Below are positions 8,647 to 18,054 of a DNA stretch of 64,000 bases, one piece after another. Position numbers and translations under genes: made by a program. The stretch is from Halomonas citrativorans (GTDB lineage Bacteria; Pseudomonadota; Gammaproteobacteria; Pseudomonadales; Halomonadaceae). Under the pieces are notes generated by a model. That model worked only from the letters and a program-made list of their open reading frames with translations, had not been told where the DNA came from and searched no databases. Positions within the stretch are counted from its first letter, which is position 1. Every line of letters starts with the position of its first letter. The stretch is taken from NCBI RefSeq assembly GCF_900163645.1, contig NZ_FUKM01000003.1, forward strand, positions 62,001 to 126,000, written 5' to 3'.

Positions 8647-11600
8647 TCAGTTGGGGTCGTAGGAGAGGACTGGCGACAACCAGCGCTCCATCTCCTCAAT
8701 TGTCATTTGCTTACGCTCAGCGATTGCTTCCACTTGGTCACGGGTGATCTTGCCCGTCGAGAAGTACTTTGACTGCGGATGAGCAAAATACCAGCCCGCA
8801 ACGGCAGCGGCTGGCCACATGGCGTAGCTTTCCGTCAGCGCAAGGCCGGTATTTTCTGTGGCGTTTAGCAGCTTGAACAAGGTGCCTTTCTCAGTGTGGT
8901 CCGGGCAGGCAGGATAGCCGGGGGCGGGGCGAATGCCCTGATATTTTTCTGCAATCAGCGCGTCGTTATCCAGTGTTTCTTCAGGTACGTATCCCCAGAA
9001 CTCTTTACGTACCCGCTCATGAATGCGCTCTGCAAAAGCTTCCGCCAAACGGTCGGTAAGTGCCTGAACCAAAATGGCGTTGTAGTCATCGCCTGCGGCT
9101 TCATAGGCCTTGGTAAGCTCGTCCACGCCATGCCCTGTGGTTACCGCAAACCCGCCGATCCAATCGGCCTTGCCGCTCTCTTTAGGCGCAATAAAGTCCG
9201 CCAGGCTGTAGCAGATACCGTCTCGCCCCTTAGTGGTTTGCTGACGAATATGGTGAAGGCGCTCGATGACCTCGCTGCGCGATTCATCGGCATACACTTC
9301 AACGACGTCATCATCCACGCTGTTGGCCGGCCACAGGCCGATAACGCCCCGAGCCTGAACGCGCTTTTCATCGACAAGCTTGCGTAGCATGTCTTGCGCG
9401 TCGGCAAACAGATTGCGCGCCGCTTCGCCAACGACTTCATCGTTAAGAATTTTTGGGTACTTACCCGCTAACTGCCAGCTCATGAAGAAGGGGGTCCAAT
9501 CGATACGCTCGATCAGTTCTTCAAGGTCATAGTTATCGAACGTCTTGAGGCCCAGGAACTTGGGTTCAACTGGCGTCTGGGTGTTCCAGTCGGTGCGGAA
9601 ACGACGTTTGCGCGCCTGAGTGTAATCCAGGTCCGCCGCTTTAGGACGGCGCTTGGCGTTACGCTCACGTACCTTGACATACTCTTCACGAATTTCCGCG
9701 ACATACGCTGTTTTGAGGTTCGGGGCGAGTAGTCGGCCAACCACACCTACCGCGCGTGAAGCGTCGGTCACGTAAATGACCGGATGCTCATACTGTGGCT
9801 CAATTTTAACCGCGGTATGCGCTTTTGACGTCGTTGCGCCACCGATCAGCAAGGGCAGGTTCATACCCCGGCGTTGCATCTCTTTGGCTACGTGCACCAT
9901 TTCATCAAGCGACGGCGTAATCAGCCCTGACAGGCCAATAATATCGGCGTTGTGATCAATAGCGGCTTGAAGGATTTTTTCAGCGGGCACCATCACGCCA
10001 AGATCAATAACTTCGTAGTTATTACACTGTAGCACCACGCCGACGATATTTTTGCCAATATCGTGAACGTCGCCTTTAACCGTGGCCATGACAATTTTGC
10101 CCTTGGCCTGAGTGCCTTCGCTTTTTCCCGCTTCGATATACGGAATCAAATAGGCAACCGCCTGCTTCATGACCCGTGCGGACTTCACTACTTGGGGCAG
10201 GAACATTTTACCGGCACCAAACAGGTCGCCGACCACGTTCATGCCATCCATTAGCGGCCCTTCAATGACCTCGATAGGGCGCTCGGCCTGAACGCGGGCT
10301 TCTTCGGTGTCGCCTTCGATATAGGCCGTGATGCCTTTAACAAGCGCATATTCAATGCGCTTGTTAACCGGCCAGCCGCGCCACTCAAGGTCCTCTTTCT
10401 TGGCCGGGCCGCTACCGTCATCCTTGTACTTGTCTGCAAGGTCCAGCAAGCGCTCGGTACCGTCGCTGCGCTTATTCAGCACAACGTCTTCCACGGCATC
10501 GCGAAGCTCGGCGGGTAAGTCGTCGTATACCGCAAGCTGCCCAGCGTTAACGATGCCCATGCTCAAACCTGCACGGATGGCGTGATACAGGAACACGGAG
10601 TGGATCGCTTCACGTACCGGGTTATTGCCCCTGAACGAGAAGGAGACGTTGGAAACGCCGCCTGAAATCATGGCATGCGGCAGGTTTTCACGAATCCACT
10701 GAGACGCCTCGATAAAGTCGACGGCGTAGTTGTTGTGCTCTTCTATGCCAGTGGCAATGGCGAAGATGTTGGGGTCGAAAATGATATCTTCGGCCGGAAA
10801 GCCGATGTCATCGACCAGCAGGCGATAGGCACGCTCACAGATTTCCGTCTTGCGTGCGAACGTATCGGCCTGACCATCCTCGTCGAAGGCCATAACCACG
10901 ATAGCCGCGCCAAAACGACGGCATTTGGTGGCCTGCTCGCGAAACGCCGCTTCGCCTTCTTTTAAAGAGATTGAGTTAACAATGGCCTTGCCTTGAACGC
11001 ATTTTAGGCCTGCTTCGATAATGTCCCATTTGGACGAATCGATCATGATCGGTACGCGGGCAATATCCGGCTCGCCAGCAATCAGATTCAGAAAGCGCAC
11101 CATCGCTTCCTGAGACTCCAGCATGCCCTCATCCATATTGATATCGATGACTTGCGCGCCGTTTTCAACCTGCTCAAGTGCTACTTCCAGGGCAGTGGTG
11201 AAATCTTCTTCGACAATAAGCCGTTTAAAACGCGCTGAGCCGGTGACGTTGGTACGCTCACCCACGTTGACGAATAGCGAGTCAGCATCAATGTTGAAAG
11301 GCTCAAGCCCGGACAAGCGGCAAGCGGAGCTACGCTCAGGAATTTGACGCGGTGCCATGGGGCGCACTGCATCTGCAATTGCACGAATATGCTCAGGGGT
11401 CGAGCCGCAGCAGCCACCAATGATATTGACCAGGCCGCTCTCGGCAAACTCGCTAACGATCGCCGCCATCTCTTCCGGCGTTTGGTCATACTCACCAAAC
11501 TCGTTAGGCAGGCCGGCGTTAGGGTGTGCAGAAACAAACGTATCGGCTTTGGTGGACAGCTCTTCAAGGTAAGGGCGTAGCTCTTCAGCCCCTAGTGCAC

Positions 11601-12342
11601 AGTTAAGGCCTACTGACAGTGGCTGGGCATGGCGAACCGAGTTCCAGAATGCTTCAGTGGTTTGCCCGGAAAGTGTCCGGCCCGAGGCATCGGTGATCGT
11701 GCCTGAAATCATGACCGGCAGCCGCTTGCCCAGATCTTCAAACAGCACTTCAAGCGCGTAGATCGCCGCTTTGGCGTTGAGTGTATCGAAGATGGTTTCG
11801 ATCATGATCAGGTCAGCACCGCCCTCAATCAGCGCCTGAGCAGCTTCGTAATAGTTTTCACGCAGCTCATCGAAGGTCACGTTGCGCTTGGACGGGTCGT
11901 TCACATCCGGCGACAGTGAGGCGGTGCGTGAAGTAGGGCCCAAGACGCCCGCGACATAGCGCGGCACGCCGGTTTCTGCCGCGACCGCATCGCACACTTC
12001 CCGGGCCAGGCGCGCAGATTCACGATTAAGTTCGACAACAATCTCTTCCATGCCGTAGTCGGCTTGAGAAAGACGCGTGCTGTTAAAAGTATTGGTTTCA
12101 ATAATGTCCGCGCCCGCTTCCAGGTAAGCGCGGTGAATACGCGAAACCACATCGGGGCAGGTAAGCGCCAGCAGGTCATTATTGCCTTTTAAATCCGACG
12201 GCCAATCGCTGAAGCGTTCACTGCGAAAGTCTTCCTCGCTCAGCTGGGCATTTTGCAGCATGGTCCCCATACCGCCATCCAGAATAAGAATGCGTTGGGC
12301 AAGGCGTTGGGTGAGCGAGGCGTTCAAATCACTAGCGGCCAT
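8647..12342 (-). CDS. metH: Cobalamin-dependent methionine synthase
   Basis: Four-module enzyme of 1231 residues (family norm about 1230) that transfers a methyl group from 5-methyltetrahydrofolate to homocysteine through cob(I)alamin. The homocysteine module begins [11 protein letters not shown] and carries the zinc cysteines in [12 protein letters not shown]. The pterin module includes [16 protein letters not shown]. The B12 module has the base-off histidine motif [11 protein letters not shown]. The C-terminal S-adenosylmethionine reactivation module holds [13 protein letters not shown] and [16 protein letters not shown]. No cobalamin riboswitch is visible in the 290-base upstream gap. The MATE gene follows in the same transcript. 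Confidence 0.98.
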   Translation of the reverse strand: MAASDLNASLTQRLAQRILILDGGMGTMLQNAQLSEEDFRSERFSDWPSDLKGNNDLLALTCPDVVSRIHRAYLEAGADIIETNTFNSTRLSQADYGMEEIVVELNRESARLAREVCDAVAAETGVPRYVAGVLGPTSRTASLSPDVNDPSKRNVTFDELRENYYEAAQALIEGGADLIMIETIFDTLNAKAAIYALEVLFEDLGKRLPVMISGTITDASGRTLSGQTTEAFWNSVRHAQPLSVGLNCALGAEELRPYLEELSTKADTFVSAHPNAGLPNEFGEYDQTPEEMAAIVSEFAESGLVNIIGGCCGSTPEHIRAIADAVRPMAPRQIPERSSACRLSGLEPFNIDADSLFVNVGERTNVTGSARFKRLIVEEDFTTALEVALEQVENGAQVIDINMDEGMLESQEAMVRFLNLIAGEPDIARVPIMIDSSKWDIIEAGLKCVQGKAIVNSISLKEGEAAFREQATKCRRFGAAIVVMAFDEDGQADTFARKTEICERAYRLLVDDIGFPAEDIIFDPNIFAIATGIEEHNNYAVDFIEASQWIRENLPHAMISGGVSNVSFSFRGNNPVREAIHSVFLYHAIRAGLSMGIVNAGQLAVYDDLPAELRDAVEDVVLNKRSDGTERLLDLADKYKDDGSGPAKKEDLEWRGWPVNKRIEYALVKGITAYIEGDTEEARVQAERPIEVIEGPLMDGMNVVGDLFGAGKMFLPQVVKSARVMKQAVAYLIPYIEAGKSEGTQAKGKIVMATVKGDVHDIGKNIVGVVLQCNNYEVIDLGVMVPAEKILQAAIDHNADIIGLSGLITPSLDEMVHVAKEMQRRGMNLPLLIGGATTSKAHTAVKIEPQYEHPVIYVTDASRAVGVVGRLLAPNLKTAYVAEIREEYVKVRERNAKRRPKAADLDYTQARKRRFRTDWNTQTPVEPKFLGLKTFDNYDLEELIERIDWTPFFMSWQLAGKYPKILNDEVVGEAARNLFADAQDMLRKLVDEKRVQARGVIGLWPANSVDDDVVEVYADESRSEVIERLHHIRQQTTKGRDGICYSLADFIAPKESGKADWIGGFAVTTGHGVDELTKAYEAAGDDYNAILVQALTDRLAEAFAERIHERVRKEFWGYVPEETLDNDALIAEKYQGIRPAPGYPACPDHTEKGTLFKLLNATENTGLALTESYAMWPAAAVAGWYFAHPQSKYFSTGKITRDQVEAIAERKQMTIEEMERWLSPVLSYDPN

Positions 12343-12369
12343 AACAGGGAAAATTCTCCAGCGTCTTAA

Positions 12370-12398
12370 TCGAAAATGTTTTATTAAAATACGTTTTC
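12370..12398. repeat. AT-rich imperfect hairpin upstream of metH
   Basis: CGAAAATG and CGTTTTCG arms enclose a TTTTATTAAAA core. It lies in the 294-base divergent gap between metH and nfuA (12343-12636), close to the metH start. It may be a regulator site or 5' leader hairpin. The rest of the gap shows only an nfuA promoter candidate and no riboswitch fold that I recognise. Confidence 0.3.
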
Positions 12399-12549
12399 GA
12401 AAAGGGGGATGAGCGACGTTTTACAACATATCAATAACCAAACGGGCAATATGATACCAAAGGCCGCCAAGCAGGGCAGCTATACAATACAGCTGTTAAA
12501 GATTCATTAGCCCGTTAGCCATTTAAATAGCCTACTAAAACAGTCGGGA

Positions 12550-12578
12550 TTGTGTCGACGCGCCGTTTTGCTTACCAT
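12550..12578 (+). promoter_or_regulatory. Candidate sigma-70 promoter of nfuA
   Basis: TTGTGT and TACCAT are separated by 17 bases, about 60 bases before the nfuA ATG. The match to consensus is moderate. Confidence 0.35.
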
Positions 12579-12636
12579 AGCGTGAAAATGACATGTGAAG
12601 TGGTATTGCCACCGTTCACGGGAGGGAAATAGCCTC

Positions 12637-13242
12637 ATGACCACGATTATCGAAGCACCCGGTATCGACATTACCGACAGCGCCCAAGAGTACCTTGCGG
12701 AATTGCTTGAAAAGCAAAACGTTGAGGGTATCTCCGTGCGTATCTTTATTACCCAGCCTGGTACGCCTTATGCAGAAACCTGCCTGGCATACTGCCGTCC
12801 CGGTGAAGAAGAACCCACCGATGTTAAGCTAGAGCTTGAAAAAATCAACGTGTTTCTTGATAAAAACAGCTTGGCGTTTTTAGAAGAAGCCGTTGTTGAT
12901 TTTAACGCCGACCGAATGGGTGGGCAGCTGACCATCAAGGCACCTAATGCCAAGATGCCCAAGGTGAATGCCGACAGCCCCTTGGAAGACCGTATCAACT
13001 ATGTACTGTACAGCGAAATCAACCCAGGCCTTGCTTCTCACGGCGGCGAGATCAAGTTGGTTGAGTTAACGGAACAGAAAATGGCCGTTCTCGCCTTTGG
13101 CGGCGGCTGCCAAGGTTGCGCAGCGGTAGACTTAACCCTCAAAGATGGCGTTGAGAAAACTCTTCTGGAGCGTATTCCAGAGCTTGCCGGTATTCGTGAT
13201 GTCACCGACCACACCGATACCACCAACGCTTATTACCGCTAG
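12637..13242 (+). CDS. nfuA: Fe-S cluster carrier NfuA
   Basis: Iron-sulfur carrier of 201 residues that delivers [4Fe-4S] clusters to apo-enzymes and protects them under oxidative stress or iron limitation. An N-terminal A-type-like domain (about 1-95, with [13 protein letters not shown]) precedes the C-terminal NifU domain carrying the cluster motif [19 protein letters not shown]. The ATG at 12637 is preceded by GGAGGG; a longer frame with 14 extra residues lacks such support. Monocistronic, followed at once by a strong terminator. Confidence 0.95.
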   Translation: MTTIIEAPGIDITDSAQEYLAELLEKQNVEGISVRIFITQPGTPYAETCLAYCRPGEEEPTDVKLELEKINVFLDKNSLAFLEEAVVDFNADRMGGQLTIKAPNAKMPKVNADSPLEDRINYVLYSEINPGLASHGGEIKLVELTEQKMAVLAFGGGCQGCAAVDLTLKDGVEKTLLERIPELAGIRDVTDHTDTTNAYYR

Positions 13243-13260
13243 GTGACGCGCCATAACCTC

Positions 13261-13290
13261 AAAACCCAGCCTTCCGGCTGGGTTTTTTGT
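13261..13290. terminator. Rho-independent terminator after nfuA
   Basis: AAAACCCAGCC and GGCTGGGTTTT pair around TTCC and are followed by T residues. The A-run on the left also gives a T-tract for the opposite direction. Confidence 0.9.
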
Positions 13291-13317
13291 TTTATTCAGC
13301 AGTACTTCAGCCAACGG

Positions 13318-13344
13318 AAAGGCCACCCAAACGGTGGCCTTTTT
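13318..13344 (+). terminator. Second terminator hairpin between nfuA and msrQ
   Basis: Ten-bp arms AAAGGCCACC and GGTGGCCTTT flank CAAAC, with a TTTTT tail on the plus strand. It stands immediately beside the msrQ stop, so it may also limit minus-strand transcription. Confidence 0.8.
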
Positions 13345-13346
13345 AG

Positions 13347-13967
13347 TTACACGGAGTGTTTTAGTCGTTGGCGTACCTTAGGCAATATGCGCGATATAGC
13401 CGGAATCCGCAGACACATTAACAACGCACCCGCCATCGCGTATAAAAACCACTCCTGCATATCCGCGCGGACTATCCATAAGAAATGCAGCAGCACCAGC
13501 GCTAAAATAATGTAGATGAGCTTATGGAGTGTTTTCCAGCGCTTGCCCAATTTTCGCATAGCCCAACGATTAGACGTGGCGCCAAGAGCGGCTAAACCTG
13601 ATAAAGCCAGCATGCCCACAATAATATACGGTCGTTTAACGATCTCACTGCCTAGCTGGGCCCAATTAAGCCCCAGAATAAACAACACGTAGCAAACGAA
13701 ATGCAAAAATGCATAGGCAAGCGTCCACAGTCCCAACTGGCGACGAATGACGCTAAAGCCTTTCCAGCGTGTCAGCCGGGTAAGGGGCGTAAGGCTCAAG
13801 GTAAGCAACAATAGCCATAGCGCGCCTTGGCCAATATTTAACAGCAAATAGCGCCCGGGCTCTGGGCCCGCCATATTGGTGGCTACGTGCAAACTCCACC
13901 AGCCCAGGGGCACTAAGGCACCAATGAAAACACCTATGCGCCATAGCGTAATAAAATAAGTCGGCAT
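13347..13967 (-). CDS. msrQ: MsrQ heme-binding membrane subunit of methionine sulfoxide reductase
   Basis: Inner-membrane cytochrome b-type protein of 206 residues (YedZ family) that passes electrons from the quinone pool or flavin reductase to periplasmic MsrP. Six hydrophobic segments are visible, starting with WRIGVFIGALVPLGWW. Conserved heme-ligand histidines are seen in LAYAFLHFVCYVLF and KTLHKLIYIILALVLLHFLW. The start overlaps the msrP stop by one base (TGATG), so the pair is one operon. Terminator hairpins lie immediately downstream. Confidence 0.93.
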   Translation of the reverse strand: MPTYFITLWRIGVFIGALVPLGWWSLHVATNMAGPEPGRYLLLNIGQGALWLLLLTLSLTPLTRLTRWKGFSVIRRQLGLWTLAYAFLHFVCYVLFILGLNWAQLGSEIVKRPYIIVGMLALSGLAALGATSNRWAMRKLGKRWKTLHKLIYIILALVLLHFLWIVRADMQEWFLYAMAGALLMCLRIPAISRILPKVRQRLKHSV

Positions 13968-14992
13968 CAGTAGTGGGTCCGAAGATCCATGCCTGCATAT
14001 AAGCCAGCGACTTCATCGGCATAACCATTGAACATACGCGTGTCGATGATATTGGTATTGAAGAGGCTGTTCGGTAAACGGCGTTCGGTGGCCTGGCTCC
14101 AACGAGGATGATCGACTTCAGGGTTCACGTTGGCGTAAAAGCCATATTCATTGGCGGCGATTTGCTGCCAAGAATTGAGCGGCTCCTCTTCAACCAGTGA
14201 AATGCGCACAATCGATTTAATGCTTTTAAAGCCATACTTCCATGGCACCACTAGGCGAAGCGGTGCGCCGTTTTGATTAGGCAGCTCTCGTCCATACATG
14301 CCCATCGCTAGAAAGCTTAGCGGATGCATTGCCTCATCAAGGCGTAACCCTTCTACATAGGGCCAGTCGATTAGGGCAAAAGCGGAGCCTTGCCCAGGCA
14401 TTTGCTCAGGATCTACTAGCGTTTCAAAGCGCACGTAATTGGCTTTTGACGTAGGCTCTGCGCGTTGAATAACATCGGCAAGCGAAATGCCTAGCCAAGG
14501 AATAACCATCGACCAGGCTTCCACACAACGTAGCCGGTAAATGCGTTCTTCAAACTGGGAAGGGTTGACGAGATCCTCAAGGGCGAAGCGCCCACCATTA
14601 TTGACCTCACCATCAATCACTACGCTCCAAGGCTTAGTCACCAGCGAACCCGCTCTGCGTGAGGGGTCGCTTTTGCCGGTACCAAATTCAAAAAAATTGT
14701 TGTAGCTGCTGGCATCCGCATAAGGGGCCATTTTGTCCTGGCTCGGGTCGGCAGGCACAACTGCCCGCCACTCGGCCGCATCGCGTTTGGCCTTAAACCA
14801 TTCAGGCGCATCGCCTTCGGGAGCATCGTTGTAGTCAGGTATTTGCTCACTGCCTGAGGCGTGGCCTGCTAATGCCAGCCCAGCTCCGAGGCCCACGAGC
14901 CCGCTCATAAAGCGTCGGCGTGATAAGTAAATCGACTCAGGAGTAATCTCTGATTCATGCAAGTCACTAGGTTTAGCAATTTTAATCAGCAT
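13967..14992 (-). CDS. msrP: MsrP periplasmic methionine sulfoxide reductase, molybdopterin subunit
   Basis: Mo-molybdopterin enzyme of 341 residues that repairs methionine sulfoxide in periplasmic proteins. The N-terminus carries a twin-arginine signal (SRRRFMSGLVGLGAGLALAG). The catalytic domain (oxidoreductase molybdopterin fold) includes the Mo-ligand cysteine in YRLRCVEAWSMVIPW and the conserved PWKYGFKSIKSIVRI segment. The start at 14992 is chosen for its AGGAG ribosome-binding site 7 bases away; a 16-residue upstream extension has none. It precedes msrQ in one operon, and the 128 bases before it show no clear regulatory site. Confidence 0.95.
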   Translation of the reverse strand: MLIKIAKPSDLHESEITPESIYLSRRRFMSGLVGLGAGLALAGHASGSEQIPDYNDAPEGDAPEWFKAKRDAAEWRAVVPADPSQDKMAPYADASSYNNFFEFGTGKSDPSRRAGSLVTKPWSVVIDGEVNNGGRFALEDLVNPSQFEERIYRLRCVEAWSMVIPWLGISLADVIQRAEPTSKANYVRFETLVDPEQMPGQGSAFALIDWPYVEGLRLDEAMHPLSFLAMGMYGRELPNQNGAPLRLVVPWKYGFKSIKSIVRISLVEEEPLNSWQQIAANEYGFYANVNPEVDHPRWSQATERRLPNSLFNTNIIDTRMFNGYADEVAGLYAGMDLRTHY

Positions 14993-15120
14993 GGTGATGC
15001 TCCTGCCGGTCAACAACCATCGGCTGGTTAGCGATAACAAACGCTATGGGTGCGTGTTTTATCCGTAATGGCTTACTTCATCCCTAATGACGTCGGCAGA
15101 CTAGCTGGTGTCAGCGTCAG

Positions 15121-16152
15121 TCAGTCATTCTCATTGAGCTGCCTTTCTCTGACGTTTATCGAAGCAGGTAGTTCAGAAAGTTGCTGCTGTAACGCCGTCA
15201 TTTGTTGACCCATTGTGGCCTGCCATTCGCGCTCACGTTTCATCTGCTCTCGCTGCTGTTTGCTATTTTCCTGAGCATCCGTCAATTGCTGAGTGAGCGA
15301 TGTAATGCGCTCTTTCTGGGTGGCGATGTGCTGCTCCTGTTCTTTTGCCTGCTGGGCGTATTGGTTTGCCTGAGTCTGCTGCTTTAGTAGATCGCCGCGA
15401 TTCTGCTTTAGCTCCTCCGTTAATGCCTCGATGCGTTGCTGTTTCTGCTGGAGCCGCTTTTGCGAGGCTTTTTCTTCCTGAGCACGCTCCTGGCGAGACT
15501 CGTCCAGCATTGCCATCAATCTTCCCTCGGCATTTTCATTGCGCAGCTCTTCTTGGGCCAAGCGTTTTTCCCATACGCTCTGCTGCTCTTTTAACGCAGT
15601 GGTATGTTGCTGGCCAAGGGCCACATTATGCTGCTGTAAGGCTTCATTCGCTTTTTTTAACTGCTGGTTTTCCTCATGCGCCTCTGTAGCAGCCTGCTGC
15701 CAATGCTGCTCTTTGGCTTGGCTTGCGGCCAGCTCACGGTTAAGTGCTTCAAGACGCTGCTCGGTATGGCGGAAGTGTTCCGCTAGGGCGCTTTCGCGCT
15801 GTTCGGCGTTCGCTGCTAACTGTTCAGCATTCTCAGCCAACTGCTGAGCTTCTTCGACTTGTCGATTCGCCTCTTCGCGGTAGTGCAGCAGCGCCTGATT
15901 GGCGACTTCTTGCGCTTCACGCCATAGCTCACTGGCGACATTAACAACCACCTCAGGGACGCCTTTTGGTGGAGGAACGTCGCGATTTTGTTCGCGCTCG
16001 GTGCGCCAATGGCGGAAGTGTTCGCTGATCGTCGTAAAACTGCCGGTACCCAACACTTCGCGGATTCTTTGCACGCTGGGCGTATCGCCACGGGTAAGAA
16101 GCGTATCGATTGCGTGCTGTACGTCACTGTACTGAATGCCACTGCGCGCCAT
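15121..16152 (-). CDS. KfrA-like DNA-binding coiled-coil protein
   Basis: Protein of 343 residues. The first 60 residues match the KfrA N-terminal domain (helix-turn-helix-like, with VQHAIDTLLTRGDTPSVQRI and LGTGSFTTISEHFRHWR). Residues about 85-335 are one long alpha-helical coiled coil rich in E, Q, A and L. KfrA of plasmid RK2 is an autorepressor that multimerises through its coiled coil and helps plasmid maintenance. A chromosomal copy beside a recombinase suggests a local regulator or nucleoid-associated role (inference). The ATG has AGGAAGAG at good distance. It is divergent from the tyrosine recombinase, with two long inverted repeats in the shared promoter region. No other plasmid gene is nearby. 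Confidence 0.85.
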   Translation of the reverse strand: MARSGIQYSDVQHAIDTLLTRGDTPSVQRIREVLGTGSFTTISEHFRHWRTEREQNRDVPPPKGVPEVVVNVASELWREAQEVANQALLHYREEANRQVEEAQQLAENAEQLAANAEQRESALAEHFRHTEQRLEALNRELAASQAKEQHWQQAATEAHEENQQLKKANEALQQHNVALGQQHTTALKEQQSVWEKRLAQEELRNENAEGRLMAMLDESRQERAQEEKASQKRLQQKQQRIEALTEELKQNRGDLLKQQTQANQYAQQAKEQEQHIATQKERITSLTQQLTDAQENSKQQREQMKREREWQATMGQQMTALQQQLSELPASINVRERQLNEND

Positions 16153-16217
16153 GCTGTCTCTTCCTGATGTTTGCCTATTGAATCGCCCTATTTTCCGCGT
16201 AATGACTTATAAATACA

Positions 16218-16247
16218 ATAATTACGTTATATGTATTACGTAATTAT
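16218..16247. repeat. Inverted repeat IR1 in the kfrA-like/recombinase divergent region
   Basis: Ten-bp perfect arms ATAATTACGT and ACGTAATTAT are separated by 10 bases. The right arm contains TATAAT read on the minus strand (16243-16248), a perfect -10 for the kfrA-like gene, so a protein bound here would block that promoter. Confidence 0.75.
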
Positions 16248-16273
16248 ATTTATCATTAAGTGTATAAATTCAA
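16243..16273 (-). promoter_or_regulatory. Candidate promoter of the kfrA-like gene
   Basis: Minus-strand TTGAAT (16273-16268) lies inside IR2, and a perfect TATAAT (16248-16243) lies inside IR1, 19 bases apart. The spacing is a little long for sigma-70, but both boxes coincide with the repeats. Confidence 0.45.
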
Positions 16274-16302
16274 GATTACTCTTATTATCTTGAATTTATA
16301 CA
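16261..16302. repeat. Inverted repeat IR2, 16-bp perfect arms
   Basis: Arms TGTATAAATTCAAGAT and ATCTTGAATTTATACA are exact inverse complements around 10 bases. This 42-bp dyad lies midway in the 255-base region 16153-16407. Each arm supplies a TTGAAT -35 box, one for each divergent gene. It is a candidate operator for the KfrA-like protein or a core site for the recombinase. Confidence 0.85.
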
Positions 16303-16318
16303 GACTTGGCACCATACT
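16290..16318 (+). promoter_or_regulatory. Candidate promoter of the tyrosine recombinase
   Basis: TTGAAT (16290-16295, right arm of IR2) and CATACT (16313-16318) are spaced by 17 bases on the plus strand, about 120 bases before the gene. Confidence 0.45.
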
Positions 16319-16437
16319 TATCCCTTATCAAACAGCGGCATAGCGATACAGGCTAAAATAGAGCCAGGTAGCGTTATCGAGGTAGGTATCAGTATGTTTA
16401 TGATCAAATGGATGTAATTGCCGGGCAGAAGGGCGAC

Positions 16438-17538
16438 ATGCAGGCGTCAAGCGCTGTAGTGGAGCAGCCGTTTCAGTCATCACGCATTAATGCGCATACA
16501 GACGCTCAGGCCGTTGCAGCATGGCTTGCCGAGTATCAGGGCAGCCCACAAACCTGGAAAAGCTACCGGCGTGAAACCGAGCGATTGTTGCTCTGGCTCG
16601 ACCACCAGCACTTAACGCTGAAAGCGATGGACCGGGAAACGCTGCGCCAATTTGAGGCATTCCTGGCAGACCCGCAGCCCGCCCAGCATTGGGTTGGGCC
16701 TTCAAAACCTCGTTACCATCCGGGGTGGCGGCCATTTCGTGGGGCGTTAGCACCCGCCAGTCGCCGACAAAGTTTGATTATTTTGCAGGGTCTGTTTAGC
16801 TGGCTGGTAGAAGCAGGGTGGGTCAGCCATAACCCGTTTCGGTTGATGCGCGATAAATCTCGCCGCTTAAACAATCAGTCACCGCGTATTGAGCGCTATA
16901 TGGAACGTGAGCTATGGGAGTGGTTTTGGTGTTGGCTTAATAAGCCAATGGGTGACGGGAAGGGAAGTCGTGCCGAGTATGAACAGGCCCGACGCCGATT
17001 TATCTTTGGCTTCGCCTACTTATTAGCACCGCGTATTAGCGAAATGGCGGGTGCCCGCATGGGCGATTTTTCCCAATCAGAAGGGCGCTGGTGGTGGTCC
17101 GTGGTGGGCAAAGGCAGCAAGCTTGCTCGCGTCCCTGTGCCTGATGATATGCAGGCATGTTTGGCTGATTGGCGACAAGCGCTAGGGCTTGATGGATTGC
17201 CCATGCATTTTGACGAGACGCCTGCTATCCGAGCGCTGGATGGAAAGCGTGGTATTGGTGATAATCAGCTTTACCGGCTGATCCGTGAAACCTTTACAGA
17301 AGCGGCCGACGTGCTTGAAAGTGAAGAGGGGGCACCCGCCTATGTGGCTGCGCTGCGCAAGGCAACACCGCACTGGCTGCGGCACACCTCGATTACCCAC
17401 CAGGCTCAGGCGGGCATTAGCTTGCGACACTTGGCAGAAAGTGCCCGCCATGCACGGTTGGACACCACGTCGCGCTACCTGCACACCGAAGATAACGAGT
17501 GGCACAGTGAACAACAGCGTCACCGGCTTACGCCATAA
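16438..17538 (+). CDS. Tyrosine-type site-specific recombinase
   Basis: Integrase-family recombinase of about 366 residues. The N-terminal SAM-like/core-binding domain spans about residues 20-150 and the catalytic domain the rest. Catalytic residues are in place: Arg in LLAPRISEMAGARMGDF, the beta-hairpin Lys region VVGKGSKLARVPVP, HWLRHTSITHQAQAG for the His-x-x-Arg pair, and ARHARLDTTSRYLH with the second His and the nucleophilic Tyr. The ATG at 16438 has AGAAGGG just upstream; an in-frame ATG at 16408 would add ten residues but lacks a ribosome-binding site. No tRNA gene, direct-repeat att pair or phage genes adjoin it, and composition resembles its neighbours, so it looks resident rather than newly acquired. 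Confidence 0.9.
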   Translation: MQASSAVVEQPFQSSRINAHTDAQAVAAWLAEYQGSPQTWKSYRRETERLLLWLDHQHLTLKAMDRETLRQFEAFLADPQPAQHWVGPSKPRYHPGWRPFRGALAPASRRQSLIILQGLFSWLVEAGWVSHNPFRLMRDKSRRLNNQSPRIERYMERELWEWFWCWLNKPMGDGKGSRAEYEQARRRFIFGFAYLLAPRISEMAGARMGDFSQSEGRWWWSVVGKGSKLARVPVPDDMQACLADWRQALGLDGLPMHFDETPAIRALDGKRGIGDNQLYRLIRETFTEAADVLESEEGAPAYVAALRKATPHWLRHTSITHQAQAGISLRHLAESARHARLDTTSRYLHTEDNEWHSEQQRHRLTP

Positions 17539-17630
17539 GGCACTTCAGGCTGATAAAGCTATCCACGCAAGCCACCTTGAACCCGTATAATGGTATGACG
17601 CTTTTAAATCGAATGTGAAAAGGAACGAGT

Positions 17631-18047
17631 ATGAGCACTTCCGGCGCCGAGCAGGCCCAGCAAGAGCTAATCGAAGAGTTTGAAATGTTTGATAACTGGA
17701 TGGACCGATATCAATACATTATCGATATGGGCAAGCAGCTTCCTGATTTTCCAGAGGCGTGTAAAACTGCGGAGTATAAAATTCAGGGCTGCCAATCCAA
17801 TGTGTGGATGCGCCATGAACAGCAGGGCGAGACGCTGATTTTTAGTGCTACCTCTGATGCGGCAATTGTTTCTGGGTTGATTGCGGTTCTATTACGCATC
17901 TATAGCGAGCGCACAGCGGCTGAAATCCGCACTACCGAACCGCACTTTTTAGCGGATCTTGGGCTGGATAAACATCTTTCCCCCACGCGCAGCAATGGCC
18001 TCCACGCCATGCTTGAGCGTATTTACCAAGTGGCGCAGCAAGCCTAA
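17631..18047 (+). CDS. sufE: SufE-family cysteine desulfurase activator
   Basis: Protein of 138 residues that accepts persulfide sulfur from a SufS/CsdA-type cysteine desulfurase for iron-sulfur cluster assembly. The family opening LIEEFEMFDNWMDRYQYIIDMGKQLP and the acceptor cysteine in YKIQGCQSNVWM are clear, as is the SGLIAVLLRIYSERTAAEI helix. The ATG has an AAAAGGAACG ribosome-binding site. No sufBCD or csdA is near, so it may be a CsdE-like stand-alone copy. It is convergent with yidD only 7 bases away, with no obvious hairpin between. Confidence 0.93.
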   Translation: MSTSGAEQAQQELIEEFEMFDNWMDRYQYIIDMGKQLPDFPEACKTAEYKIQGCQSNVWMRHEQQGETLIFSATSDAAIVSGLIAVLLRIYSERTAAEIRTTEPHFLADLGLDKHLSPTRSNGLHAMLERIYQVAQQA

Positions 18048-18054
18048 TCAGGCA

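Noticed and set aside
8646..8699. Extended N-terminus for the MATE protein inside metH
   Set aside because: The extra 18 residues overlap metH coding sequence, and the ATG one base after the metH stop gives the expected family start.
9141..9440. Frames inside metH in other phases
   Set aside because: Shadows of a 1231-residue gene with all modules intact.
12343..12636. Possible cobalamin riboswitch before metH
   Set aside because: No B12-box-like conserved segment or compatible fold can be seen; only an AT-rich hairpin is present.
16153..16407. CRISPR-like repeats in the region with inverted repeats
   Set aside because: There are two different dyads, with no repeated direct units or regular spacers.
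15121..17538. Integrated prophage or genomic island
   Set aside because: No phage structural genes, tRNA target, att direct repeats or composition shift are visible around the recombinase.
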